Below, piece by piece: positions 47,571 through 59,570 of a stretch of DNA of 64,000 bases. The notes beneath the pieces are model-generated. The model did no database searches and was not told the origin of the DNA. It worked only from the letters and a program-made list of their open reading frames with translations. Origin of the DNA: Nectonema munidae (taxonomy: Eukaryota > Nematomorpha > Nectonematoida > Nectonematidae). Location of the stretch: the NCBI GenBank assembly GCA_030549495.1, contig JAUIRK010000297.1, positions 372,001-436,000 on the forward strand, in the 5' to 3' direction. A program made the position numbers and the translations under genes. The number at the start of each line of letters is the position of its first letter. Within the stretch, counting starts at the first letter, position 1.

Positions 47571-48065
47571 AAATGGGATGAAAATTTACAAAAATTATGA
47601 AAAAATATCTGACCCCAAATTAACCAAAGTTAAACAGTAACCGCAATTTAAATCTTGAGTGACAAAAGTATTTTCAGAATCAAATTGAGCATGTTCGATT
47701 TGCTGTGTATGGATAAGTTTATTTTAATATAATGAGAAAAATGTTTGCAAAGTTTGTAAAATTAAGTCACCTGTGAAAGATAATTTACTGTCAGGTAAAA
47801 TATTTTGGGTTAATTAATCATCAAAAATTGATTTATTAAATAAATTAAGACAATATTAACGCAAAAATTGTTGAATTTATAATATATTTTCAAGTTTATA
47901 TATTTGAGATTTTTTGACAGGTTTGATTGATTTTCATGAAAAATAAATGACACGATCAGATTCACAATAAGTTATTTAGTGGGTTCGCGCGAGATTTTAT
48001 AAAAATATTCAATAGTTAAAGAAAAAAGGAAGAGGGCTAAAATAGCCCGTGACGAATAGGGTTAA

Positions 48066-48890
48066 ATGAGAACTTTTATACATATAAAAATTGTAGAAAA
48101 AAGTCGCACAAAAAAGCCAACTAAAAATCTTTCAAAATCATTTTCACGAAATGGAATCGTGTATTTTGTTGAAGAAAAAGAAAAACGAAACGTAATGTTT
48201 CGAAAAAGATAAATTAAGGTAATGTGGGTCCTTCTCTGAATGAAATATCCCACGGTAGCCTCAAAATCCCCTAAGCCAAGATAACACAAAATGTAAAAGT
48301 TTGTAAGGGCGAGATTTGAATCACGTAAAAAGTAAAATGAAAGTGATTCGTAATCTGAAATAAAATAAGTAAACACGGTTTTGAGTGAATAAATAAATTT
48401 TCAAGATCAAAATTTATGCGAAATGAAAAACAAAGTGCTCGGAAAAAAGACGAATACAATGGAGGAAATAATGACAACCCCACTTCCGTCTATAAAACAG
48501 CACAAAAATAAATCCCATGATATATGGAAGTTTCGTCTCAGCTGAATGAATTGTATGTATTACAATAATAACAATCCTATATACACGATGAAAGAGTGTT
48601 TCAAGGACCAAACGCTATGCAGAGATTAAAATAGTCACGTGAATAATAGGAGTGCAGATGTGAAAAGCGAACAGCAGTAGACAAGGAAATGTGACTTCCG
48701 AGAGAAAACAAAATTGTATGATGACTGCAGGCAGCATAAATGTTATGCATTCCTCTTTTTATGTGGAACACGAAATTGACACTAACTTTCACTAACTGAA
48801 TACAGATTTCGTTGAGATAAAACGGGTTTAAACAATTACTAATATTGAAATTTAGGAATTTCAATTTTTCTGCACAGAGTTGTACACTCT
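48066..48890. other. Stretch without a recognised gene
   Basis: Several overlapping minus-strand open frames (48062-48864) show no conserved motif and look like chance frames. Confidence 0.4.
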
Positions 48891-48894
48891 ATTC

Positions 48895-49090
48895 TCAAAA
48901 TATGTGAATTCTAAGGGACTACAAAAAAATCTTAAAAATTCTTCAAAACACCCCAAGCATCCCAAAACATTACAAAACAGCGCAAAAATCCCAAAACACC
49001 TCAAAAAATTGTAAAAAACTACTAATATTTCTAAAGCACTAAAAAAATATCCTAAAAACTCCTTAAAACTTTCAAATTTTTTTTTTTTCC
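48895..49090. repeat. Low-complexity A-rich tract with repeated CAAAA words
   Basis: Words such as CCCAAAACA, CAAAACACC and CTAAAAAATCC recur every 10-15 bases for nearly 200 bases, ending in a T run. It looks like a degenerate minisatellite. Confidence 0.5.
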
Positions 49091-49785
49091 TTTTTATGCT
49101 TTAAATTTGCTTTTGGGGGTGCCGCGTCAATTTTCGAATCATTGAAAAGGAAAGGCGCCAATAATTCCATAAGCGTGATAGGTTCTTAAAACGCCTATTT
49201 TGAAGGGTGCAACTAAACCCTTTTACAAGAGGATAACAAAAAATATTTATTTAAATATCGATTATGATAATTTTGATGTGCTCAATTTAAATAAAAATTA
49301 TCTTTGAACTAAAAAATAATCATTTCTACGTTTTTCATTAAAGTTAGGACTTTAGTTCAATTTTAGACTTCAAAGCAGAGAGCTCGGGATTCGTAGAGAA
49401 AATATATCGAAATTCGACTTCTGGTAGTTACAAAAATAAGACTCCAACACCAGGTCAGGTACTTAAAAAATCGAACTCTTATCCTAAATATATGCAAAAT
49501 TTTAATAGATTTAACGCCAATTCTTCGCTTCAGACTTAGACTAAGAATGAACTACTTTTTTTTTAAAACGAACTTTAATTTTTATTAGAAACCGACTCCG
49601 ACTCCTATCCGTGTAAAATCTTCAACTCCACCGACATCCAATTCCCAAGCCTGATTTAAGCGATACGTTTTGTAATTTTTTCAGATGAAATTATAATATT
49701 TTTACAAATTTCATATTCGTATTACACACACCAAATATCACATTGGTTAAGAAACTTTTAAAAAATGTAAAAGTTCTACTAGCTC
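49091..49785. other. AT-rich stretch, nothing recognised
   Basis: No conserved ORF, repeat ends or tandem array could be identified. Confidence 0.45.
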
Positions 49786-49789
49786 AATG

Positions 49790-50160
49790 GTTCTCAAACT
49801 TTTACTCGCAGAGCGCCCTTTGATCAATTGTCAAAACATTATGCTCACCCGACCCTTTTCCCGGGGTCCGGTCAAAAGCCAGACAATAGCCTAACCCTAC
49901 CTCCTTTTAAACAAAGGCGCTTGAGGTAACCGGATCTAACTAGGCTTTTTCGACCAAAAGTTGTCTCAAGGTGGCAGTCCAGCTACCCATAAACCAAATC
50001 CCGAAACAATTGGAAGTGAGTACTGATATAAAAGTGCATGGCCAAAACAGCCATTAGACAAACTGGTTTTGACAAAGCAGATGACATCCATCCCGTTGAG
50101 TTTTGGATTATTAAGACAATTTTTGAATAAATAATGTGGCGATTTTCAAGTACAGTAGTT
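49790..50160 (+). pseudogene. hAT element 3' remnant
   Basis: 49990-50150 aligns with 9940-10110: CCGAAACA, GGCCAAAACA, TTAGACAAACTGGTTT, GACAAAGCAG, CATCCATCCC and TTTTTGAATAAA occur in the same order. It is therefore the transposase C-terminus and 3' end of the same hAT family. AATGGTTCTCAAACTTTTAC at 49787 may be a hAT end from a different family. Confidence 0.6.
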
Positions 50161-50906
50161 TATATGTTGATTTTTTTTTTAAAATGAGACCCCGAGCTAT
50201 TAAAAAATTACAGTAAGACCACAACGCCCAAAAATTTTAGAAAGTTTGGAACAAAATCTTCTATATGATAGTCCTACTCCCAGTTATTAGTCTTTTCCTC
50301 CTTATTCCTTTACCGTTACTCTCCTCTATAAACTGTTCTTTTTTTTCTTTCGTTTTGCAGCTACTAAGCACCACTGCTTACCAGACAAAATGTACACACA
50401 ACTCGATCTCATTCAAAGTTTGTTCAAAGAGACATAATGTCGACAAATAATTTAGATACAAAAATAAGGGAGAGGAGAAAAGAATAAAAATATAGAAAAG
50501 TCAAAGAAGGGATAAAAAATGATGACTTGTGTGTTGACTTTTGTCCTTGGTTTTTGTTTGTTTACACATTTACCATTACATAAAATATTTTTACAGTGGG
50601 GTTATACACTTTTGATAAGAAATAAAATGGTTCTGATCTCCTCAGTTAGTTAGTCGGTGTGTAGTTTCAAACTTTTCCTTCCCCCTAGCCCTTAGGATAT
50701 GAAAAATTTTAACTTTAGGATTGTCATTTTCAATAGCAGTTACCTTAGGTCCTAGGTTTCTGAACCAGTGGTGCTCCCCTTGTGGTGCAGATTTTTCCGA
50801 GTTGTGCAAGAAGTTTTTCAAAAAAAATTTTGCAATTTTTTTTTTTTTCTCTTTTTTGTTTTTGTTGGAGTGGTGAGAGGGAAAATTTTTTAGGGCAAAA
50901 GGTTAG
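50161..50906. other. Stretch without a recognised gene
   Basis: T-rich and A-rich sequence. The open frames are low-complexity. Confidence 0.4.
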
Positions 50907-52601
50907 TACATCAACCTCGATATAACAACCGGTTATAACGAAATTTTCGATATAACGAAACATTCCTAGTTCCCTTGACATTAAGATGTCTCTTATAGGA
51001 AAAATCACTTCATTATAACAACTTCAACATATCAAAATCCTCAATATAGCAAATTAATCACGACTTTTTGTTGGTATTACATACATGTGCTTAGATTTAT
51101 TCTCTATCTCTGTCCATTATGTTGAAATCTTTCAATATGTTTTTAGTTTCTCTCCCTCTCTTTCTTTTTGTTCGTTCTCTCAACACTTCTCTAATGTCTA
51201 TATCTTTTTATCATAAAGCTTTGTTTCTCTGTTTAGTTTGTCACCCTCTCTTCATCTCTCAATCTTTTCACTAGCTCTGCCCTCTCTTTTCCCATCTGTT
51301 AGAATTTTGCTTCGTCTTTAAATTTTACATAATCATTGTCAACTTACTTCATTATTATAAATTCTGTACTTCTTTATCTTCCAACATTGAAAATGCAAGT
51401 TAATTTTTTTCCTCCCAGAAAATTTCCAAACAATTTTTAAGGTAAAGACCACCACAAAAAAAAGCTTTAACATTTCTGAAAAGAAAGTATTCTTAATGAA
51501 CTTGAAAAAAACAATTTCAAAAAATGAAATTGCTAAAAAATACAACCGTTGTTCACTTTCCCTTTTATTAAAAAAACAATTTTCTTTTTCCCACAAAAGA
51601 AGAGAACACAAACCTGAAGTGTTGCAAGCTTGTTGTTTGGAGGGCGGGTTTCCTTTAGTCCCTTTTTGGAAAGGCTTTTTGAGTTCTTTTTTAGTTTGGT
51701 TCCAAAGTATATTTGCAAAGAAGGGGGAGGAAAGGGAGTGTTGAAGTGGAAAGGGAGAAATGGAATTTTGAGGTTTCTTGTACTATACGAAGTTTGTTCT
51801 AAATGTGCAACAAATTTGTTTTGGGTCGGTTGGGCGCAAAGAGTTGCTTGTTTTGTTGCATTGACAAAAGCCCCTAGTATGAAATATCAAAACGTTGTTT
51901 CAAGGTTTGAAGTTTGTTGGTTATGAAAACAATCAAGTCGTGTCAACTCTTTTTGTCACATAAGTAAATTAAAAATGTAATGAAATTAAAGAAGAGAAAT
52001 TGTTTTTTTTGGACAACCACCTCTAAAAATATATCCTTTATTCCATATTCGAATAGAATATTTACCCCCTTCTCGTTTTTCGCTGTCAGCTTTTCAACTA
52101 CCAACTTGTCGTTTTGCAAGGCCTATTTTCTTTTTTCTTGTTCTCTCGTTCGAATTTGTTGTTCGTTTGGCTACGGAATATTTATTTAGAGATGTTTAAA
52201 TGAAAAGATTGCTTTTAGTGTGTTATACCCAAAAGAGTGTGTGTATAGGGAGGTGTTTTTATGGGGGGGGGTAAGAACTATCTGAAGAGAAATCTTTATA
52301 GTAAAGCTTTGAGTTATAATATTTGTTGAGAAGAGAAGATTTACCTAGAAATTGTTAGGAGTAGTTTGATTTGGAGTTTAGAAAATCTGCCTCTAAAGAT
52401 ATAGAGAAGAAAATAAGATTATTTCCATTCACTATAAACTTTATATATTTTTATAAAATAAAGATTTTAGATTATTTTTAAATTATTTCTATTTTAAAAA
52501 TAATAAAACTTTTATTTGTTATATAAAGTTTCTTATAAGAAGTCTCAATATAGAAAAATATTGGGGTCCGTAGGATTTTGTTATATTGAGGTTCGACTGT
52601 A
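50907..52601. mobile_element. Tigger/pogo-like element with decayed TIRs
   Basis: Left TACATCAACCTCGATATAAC; complement of the right end TACAGTCGAACCTCAATATA then ACAAAATCC. The CAGTCGAACCTCRATATAAC pattern and TA flanks are typical of Tigger elements. The 1.7 kb interior is low-complexity. A short segment at 51507-51590 (ISKNEIAKKYNRCSLSLLLK) resembles the start of a CENP-B HTH, but no catalytic motif remains. An open frame at 52478-52810 (minus) runs through the TIR and is not a gene. Confidence 0.6.
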
Positions 52602-53500
52602 TAACCTTTTTCTAGGACTAGTATAACTCTTCCACCCAAGAAATGAAATTCATATATAAAAAATACATTTATTTGGAATTTATGAAAATTAAAAAATATT
52701 TGGGTTAAGTAAAAAAAATCATTTTTTGTATTAAAATAAAAAATAATTTTGAGGATTTTCAAACTTTGAGAAGTATAGGAAAATACAATCTTATTATTCA
52801 ATACTCTCAATTTGAATAAATATTTAAAGTAAATTATGTATTATCTGTTAATATATCAGAGGTTAAGAATAATATCATACGGGGCTGATATCCCCCCTAT
52901 TTAAACCTATTTAAATATAAAAGCTACCAATAGAATTAGATTTGCAGCCCCAGTGTTTAACGGGGCTTTTTTAGTTACTAATATATATGTCCTCAGAAAT
53001 TATCACAAAATCTGAATGATCCAAACTTAGTGCATTTTTAATAAAGTAAATAAACATAATGAAGAGATTTGTTTGGAAATGAGGGGTGTGACTTTTTTAC
53101 GCAATCACATGTAATTTTTATTGCATTTTTCATATCTTATCTTTTCATTTCATCTTTTTAGAATCATTTGAAGATTTGTTATTCAAGACTCAATATACTT
53201 ATTATTATACTGATTTCCCCATCTAAAATGTTTTAAAAGAAAAAAATAAATTGTAAAAATCAATAGAATTTCTAAATTTTCCGAAATTACTAGAGAATAG
53301 GCATTTTTCAATTTCTCAGAAGGGATAACAATGGGTAAGGGCGAGAAAGATTTTTAGAAATTTTTATAAATTTTCAGAGCATAAAATTATAGAGAATAAA
53401 CTGTTTGATCTAGATATTTTCACAAAAATTTGTTTTTATATGCGCTTGTTATTTGTGATTTGAGCTGCCAGACAGTATCAACAAAAGTTTTGATTTCACT
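52602..53500. other. AT-rich stretch, nothing recognised
   Basis: No conserved ORF, repeat ends or tandem array could be identified. Confidence 0.45.
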
Positions 53501-53513
53501 AAAACTCTTTTAC

Positions 53514-53582
53514 TTATGAAAATAATGGGACGAATTGTCCATGGGACGAACTGTCTTATGAAAATAATGGGGCGAATTGTCG
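53514..53582. repeat. 42-bp repeat unit, second locus, opposite orientation
   Basis: TTATGAAAATAATGGGACGA then ATTGTCCATGGGACGAACTG then TCTTATGAAAATAATGGGGC: about 1.7 units in reverse complement of the 17430-17600 array. Confidence 0.8.
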
Positions 53583-53704
53583 AGGAATTAAATAAATTGA
53601 GAGTAAAATATGATATAGATCATTGAATGATTGATGAAAAGTCACACCCGGAAATGAGCATAAACTCAAATAGGCCAAAATATGTTAGCCAGCTAACTGA
53701 GGAT

Positions 53705-54506
53705 CAGGGATCGGCAAACTTTTTTACCCGTCGACACCCTCATAAAACATTTGTTTTCACATCGACCCCCACCCCTCATAGAAATGTTTCATAAAAACAT
53801 TAATCAATGTCCAACAATTAAGAGAAAAAATACAAACCAAAAATCTTTCATATATCCTATACTATACAATATCCTAGAGCAGTGGTTCCCAACCAGGGGT
53901 CCATGGAAGAATTCCAAGGGGTCCATGGAAATTCTACTTCAAACTACTTATGCTGAATCTTCTTTAATATACTTCTATTTTCCAAATCAATATAAATATT
54001 GTAATTTAAAAGTTTTATATTAGTATATTTAGAGCTTTTTTAAATAAATATTTTCTTCCCTTTTTAAAGTTTCATATTTTGTATGTTTATATATCCTTTT
54101 TATTAGTTACAATATTTTTGAAAAATTTATATTTTAATTGGAAAAAAATTTTATTCACATTTTATGTCAGGCTTTACGATTTCTATGATTTCATATGAAT
54201 AAGGATACGATTTAACCAGATGATACAATCATTTTTAGCATAAAAATCTTTGAATAATTTTGTTGGCTCAAACTATTCAGTTGTAGGGGTCGATAGGTAA
54301 AAAAGTGACTGGAAAAGGGGGAACGGGATAAAAAAGGTTGGGAACCACTGTCCTAGAGGCTATGTTTTAAAAGAAAAGGTAGATTTATTACTACTAAAAA
54401 GTAAAAAAAACATAACACAATTTGGTAAGTTGTCGACTTTATCGACCCTAAGGATCTGTTATCGATCCCCAGGGGTCGATATCGACCACTTTGCCGACCC
54501 CCGTTG
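53705..54506. mobile_element. hAT-like non-autonomous element, outer
   Basis: Left CAGGGATCGGCAAACTTTTT; complement of the right end CAACGGGGGTCGGCAAAGTG. Subterminal CGTCGACACC and GGTCGATATCGACC repeats follow. No clear target duplication. It contains the 471-bp element at 53880. Confidence 0.6.
53880..54350. mobile_element. hAT MITE with perfect 8-bp target duplication, nested
   Basis: Left CAGTGGTTCCCAACCAGGGG; complement of the right end CAGTGGTTCCCAACCTTTTT. Fifteen terminal bases are identical. Flanks TCCTAGAG (53872-53879) and TCCTAGAG (54351-54358) are exact. GGGGTCCATGG occurs twice near the left end. Terminal sequence and 8-bp duplication assign it to hAT. Confidence 0.9.
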
Positions 54507-56137
54507 TAGATTAACCCGCAAATAACCAATGTCTACATAGTACATATGTAGACGTGGGTAACTTAAACTTCATTACTCAGAATCACACAAGATGCTGGTT
54601 TTAAAATGTTAGTACTTGTTTGTTTTATCATATCTAAATTATATTTTTTTATTTAGGAAGAATCTACATTGGGTATGAAAAAATTTTCTTCGCTGCCTTT
54701 CTTCCTCTGTAGAATTCAAAGCTTATTTTTAGAGTTAGTGTAGTGCCTATTTTAGCGTTTCTAGAATCAATTTATTAACTAGAATTGGAAATTAAAAGTT
54801 TTTTCAGTTCGAGTTAGGATAGTATCCTTTATCAAAGCTATATTAATAATGATATAGTTTTACATTTATTGTAATAAAAGCTAATATATCAAAGGTATAT
54901 TTTACTTGGAATAAAAGTTACCATACATGGAAAAAAGTGTGATGGATGGGCCAAGTTAATTTTGGGCTCAGCAACCCTACAAAACCAATGTTATCCAAAA
55001 AGGGGGGACTCGAACGCATCAAAATTACGCTACAAACAGCATTACATGGGAATTAAAATGGCTAAATGCAAAAAATCCACATTACATGACACTTCGCACA
55101 TTTTAATCGGACTCTCGATAGAGCGCTCTTGAGTATAAAGAGGTTCTTTTATAAAGCACACACTCGTTCCCTGTGTGGGCGGACCAACTCTTGAGGCTAC
55201 ATCAATACAAGAATACAGACAATTTGTAGGTTTTGCAGATTTGGTATACGCCTGCGCGATGAATCCCTATAATTGCGATTTTTCAAGTCGCACGGAAGAT
55301 TTAAACTTTTAAAAAATCAGAAGCTTATATTTTGGAGTATTACAATGTTGATAACAATGAATGGATATTTTCTATATTTCGCTCGGTGTTGGAATTACAT
55401 TTATTTTGATGGCCAATATATAAAAAACTGTTTTCAGATGAAGTTCATTATACAAAAAGATCTCCTTTATATCAAAGACAGTGCTATAGCAGAGCCAGCG
55501 ATTATTAGTTTTGCAAGCAATTGGTTCTCTAGTACGTCTCAAAAGTTTCAATAAAAAAATAATATTCGTTTTTACATGGCAAGTTATGAGAAAAAAAAGC
55601 ATTCAAATTTCTTTGCATTGTAATTTATGAATCCATTTAAAGGATGGTAGAGAGTAAAACAATTTTTGATTGGCAGGTTGATTAATAAAATTTTTATATT
55701 GTAACAGATTGCATTTATACGTGTACGGCTTTTTTTTACTTCAAATAGCAAAAATTTAACTCAAAATTTTATCCTTTTAAAATCCCTAAATAAAATAGTA
55801 CCTGTTTCAATTTCATTCCTTTATTATGCAAAATTTTAATAATCATATACTTATTTTAACTTACTTGATTTTATGGCATAAAATAGGTGAGAGAAGTTTT
55901 GATAAGTGGTTGTATTAGTATATAAAGAACAAAAAATATGAAATCTATCCTAAAAAAAGTAATATAATTTTTATATTGAAATAAAATAAAAGAGATGAAG
56001 TGAAATCATAGATAAGTTATTTATTGTACCATAAGAACAATGCTCTCTCAAAATTGACTAAAATTTTTGATATCAATGATATAGAGAGAACCGCTAAATT
56101 AACGTACTGATGTTTAAGTTTGATTGAATGATTTAGC
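54507..56137. other. Stretch without a recognised gene
   Basis: Contains an open frame at 55273-55554 (plus) with no recognised motif. A phrase at 54998-55014, whose complement is GCGTTCGAGTCCCCCC, looks like a Pol III B box, but no A box could be placed. Confidence 0.4.
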
Positions 56138-56255
56138 TTAATCCATTTAAGACCAAGCAAAGCAGACGATATCTAAAAAACGCAGACGAAAAAAAGCAGA
56201 CGAAGATGAAATTACTTATGTTCCAAACTAGGAACATTGGCCGTAAATGGGTTAA
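56138..56255. mobile_element. MITE, family A, internally shortened
   Basis: TTAATCCATTTAAGACCAAG to GGCCGTAAATGGGTTAA. About 20 interior bases between CGCAGACGA and AAAAAGCAGACGAAG are missing compared with the other copies. Confidence 0.85.
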
Positions 56256-57382
56256 GCCCTCTCAAAAAAAGTTCCTACGACTATACATAGAGAATTTTTA
56301 ATAACTAATTTAGTCGAAAACAAAATCAGATTTCATAGACAACTTAATTCATTATTTATTTATAAGTCTATAAAATTAGCAATCAGTAATTCTTATTTTG
56401 CTATCTACGAAATATCATTTTGGTTGTAAATTTTCCCATCTAAATCGAATGATTCAGAAAAAGAATTGAGTAAAATACAGGAAGAGACCTATGCTCTCTA
56501 ATACTTCTTTCAAAACTTTGAACATCTAAGTCAAGACAAAGTAAGCCATCTTGTTAGAAATTTAGATGTGAACAAAGAAAAGTGAACTACTCCTTTTTAT
56601 TTATAAGAAACCTAAAAAAAAGTTTCATAGAAAAATCAATTTTTGAGTAAGAAAGTTTCTTATAAGTTTCAACAATGCCTTGGTTAAAAAATTTTGGATC
56701 TCATGATTATGCTCCCAAACATTATTCAAGGAAAATCCTTGCTAACATTTAAACACATTTTGACAACTATAGCACTAGACAGAGGCTGCTAAAATCTGGA
56801 TTGAAATAATTATTACCAGAAAACATGTAGATAGATTAAATAAATAACGAAAAAAGTATGGAAGTAACGAAATAAACCTAGAACTACAGAAAATAATGGT
56901 AAAAAAAATCCTAAATTTTATAGTAAAAATTATATCACTATTAGAACAAAAAATATAATATAATAATATATCAATTTTCAATGAATTAGAGACGGTGTAC
57001 AAATGTATGCTTTTTGAGTCAATAGCACAGCAAAGATAGTTACACTAAAAATTAGCCATCAAAAAATAATTCGCAAATATAAAACATGGCACTATGAAGC
57101 AATTTGTTTGGGAATTTAAAGAAGATATTTTTATATATAAAAACTTTCTTAAAATAAAGAGAAAATCTATGTTAGTCACCGAATATGATTAGTCATAAGA
57201 CAGGTTTTCACGGAAAAAATAACGAAAATGAATGGCAAAGACCAGATTGGTTTAGACCATAATAATGGCCGAGTTGAAAGGCATAAAGATGAAAATTACA
57301 AAGATCTAATTGAAAAATTATTATAGCCTAACTCTTATTTCTATTTTAATTTTCAAAAATAAATATATGATCTACTCCCTTG
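56256..57382. other. AT-rich stretch, nothing recognised
   Basis: No conserved ORF. A frame at 56775-57002 (minus) is low-complexity hydrophobic sequence. Confidence 0.45.
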
Positions 57383-57535
57383 TGCGGGTGAGTATGGTTG
57401 GTTAGATGCCGGATTCGATAACTTAAGGTCTTGGGTTCGATCATACATCAAGCTTACTTTCCTCATAGTTCGATACAAGCGGCGCAATTGTGCCTTTTCG
57501 ATGAAAACACTCTACCGTACCATTACCATTATTGA
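57383..57535 (+). mobile_element. tRNA-derived SINE, copy 2
   Basis: An A-box-like TGGTTGGTTAGATGCCGG (57395-57412) and a near-canonical B box GGTTCGATC (57434-57442) form a tRNA-like head. A body AAGCGGCGCAATTGTGCC, CGATGAAAACACTC and a CATTACCATT tail follow. Body and tail match the minus-strand copy at 17936-18085. This copy is better preserved. The tRNA of origin cannot be named. Confidence 0.7.
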
Positions 57536-57637
57536 AATATTTTGTCCCATATTTCGACGCGCATTATATCAAATATCGATCATATATTTTAAATAAAATA
57601 AAAAAAATTAATTTTTAAAAAAGTAAAATCTGAATAC

Positions 57638-58204
57638 CTGTTTTTCTTGATTAGAGATTTTATACTTCAGGTATTTTTTCAATCCATATGAGTAATTTAA
57701 GGTGTTACTTTTGGAGTGCATGTATTGAAATATTTTCTTGGATATATTGTAATTCCATTTATCAATATGTTTGTAAGAATACGCTCTTTTTCTACATTTT
57801 TTCTTTGTATTAGAGCTTAAAGCTATGTTATTTAATGTATGAGATAACTTGGTTAAATTAAGAGGTTCTTTAATATTGCTCATATCCAAATCACTTACAG
57901 AAGAGTTTAAGGGAGTAGCAAAACCGGAAGGAAGAGAAGAAACTCTAGAAACACTAGAATCAGATGAACAGTTGGAGAGTGTACATGAAGAACATGAACA
58001 TTGACTGCAACATGAGAAACTTTGTGTTTCTGAATTTGATGTTTCTGTAGTATCAGATTCGTCGGTTCTTTCATCTTCATATGAAAAAAAATCTGAGGTT
58101 CCATTGGAGTTTGAATTTTCTCTAGAAAAGTTTTTATATAAAATTTTTTTTTTCAAAAAGACTTTTTCCTCTGTTAAAAAATTTTTATTTTCTAGCCTTT
58201 TCAT
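57638..58204 (-). CDS. Probable protein-coding exon, unknown function
   Basis: A 189-codon open frame runs from ATG (58204) to SNQEKQ, where the strong donor CAG/GTATTC occurs in phase 0. The codons beyond it are not needed. The N-terminal part is Lys-rich, followed by an acidic Ser/Thr tract (YEDERTDESDTTETSNSETQ), a Cys/Ser cluster (CCSQCSCSSCT) and a Ser-rich stretch. The last 60 residues are basic and less repetitive (KKKCRKRAYSYKHIDKWNYN ... KKYLKYK) and are the best candidates for a conserved domain. The Met may be internal, since the frame stays open to about 58232 with a weak acceptor (TTTTAAG). I do not recognise the family. It may belong with the minus-strand exon at 63774-63986. 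Confidence 0.55.
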
Positions 58205-59570
58205 TGTTATAAAAAAAATTTGACTTAAAATCTATCAATTTGCATCTAAATTACTGTACCGAACTGAAAAGTTAGTACATTGCATTGATAGGGCAAAAGC
58301 TTTGACAAAAAAAACATACAATAAAATTAAAAACTAAAATATAAAAAAATAATTATATTAATAAAATAAGCTTATTTAAGTTTCTTCATTTGTTTTAAAA
58401 ATATTTAGGGGTGTTACTAATCGGTAAGCATAGATGCGCACAGATGCCCACTAACTAAAAATACCTTTTTTCTTAAAATTTTATCAATAAAAACTTTGCT
58501 TTTGTGCCTTTTCAATTAGTTTCACAACATTTTATGAAAGTTAAATGAATTTTTTAAATTTATTTTCTAAGTTGTTGAATTTTCTTTTTTCCTCTATTTT
58601 TTTCTTTGCATTCATTTCGCTGTTAAAATTCTTTAAAATATCTTTTTTATGATAAACCAATTTATTTTTCATGACTACTATAACAATTAATTCCTGTTTA
58701 TTTTAACACAATTTATTATTTTATAAATTTTTTTTTGTCATAACCTACATGTTTATCTTTGTGATTTATAAATAATTGAATGAATAAATAAATCTGTAAC
58801 AAACATAAAAAAGTACACCCTATATTATTTCATTAAAAATGTTACTATTATTTTTTAATATTTTTATTTTTCTACACAACTGAACTTGACTAAATAAATT
58901 TTTAGTTTTGTTTTATTTAGAACTTGCACGATCTTTCTATTTCGTACAAGGGTTCCTATTAATTTATTCTGAGATCTCAAAATAATTTTACTTTTATGAC
59001 CCAAAATAAAAAAATAAGGGTAAATCTGATTTAGCCGTATGAATTTATAATACTAGCAACCTAGTTTAATTAATATATCGGCTCGCTCTTAGATTATATT
59101 AAAATATTTTACATAAACTTGTTAAATTTACAGTAGATCCAATTTTCATCAGATATAAATATAGTGTTGATAAAATTGTTTGCCTCTGACAATCTCTACA
59201 CACATTTTTGTCAGGCTAAATTTCTACATACCGTGCTCATTCTTATAAAAAAAATCTACCCTAAATCCAAAAAAAGAAGTTGGTGCAGTAAAATTAGCTT
59301 TGTCTCCCCCCTCCCCCTACTGGCTATGCCCCTGGTTATAATTTATGTATATATAAATTTAAGGTGATAGTTCACAACTCAAAAAATCATCGTTTGAGTT
59401 TTCTTATTTAGTAAGTACCCATTTAAGTTGTCATTCCAACAAATAGCTCTGTAAAAAGCTGTTGATATACTACTGATTACAATGTTTTTATTATTTATCA
59501 CATAAGATTATTTATTATAATAGTTTTAGATTCGAGCCTTGAAATCGACTATATTTCTGAAGAATATATC
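58205..59570. other. AT-rich stretch, nothing firm
   Basis: TACTGGCTATGCCCCTGG at 59319-59336 resembles a hAT-type terminus (complement CAGGGGCATAGCCAG), but no partner end could be found. A short frame at 59164-59367 runs through it. Confidence 0.4.

Larger units (their letters stand above)
41611..48065. mobile_element. 6.45 kb TTAA-flanked composite (piggyBac-like) element
   Basis: Left: TTAACCTATCAGTAACGGGG then CCATTTTAGCCC. Right, in complement: TTAACCCTATTCGTCACGGG then CTATTTTAGCCC. The bases outside are CTCAT before the left TTAA and ATGAG after the right, so the target site was a palindrome. A related end lies at 59571. The element has no piggyBac transposase. It carries an inverted-repeat insert (42110-42965), a broken Tigger (about 43050-44338) and a broken LINE (45440-47570). 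Compared with the copy at 59571-59870, the 44863-47955 segment is an insertion. Confidence 0.65.

Noticed and set aside
52478..52810. 110-residue open frame on the minus strand
   Set aside because: It reads straight through the right terminal repeat of the Tigger-like element, and the rest is AT-rich low-complexity sequence.
54955..55035. B-box-like GCGTTCGAGTCC on the minus strand
   Set aside because: No A box at the right distance and no second copy, so I do not call a tRNA or SINE.
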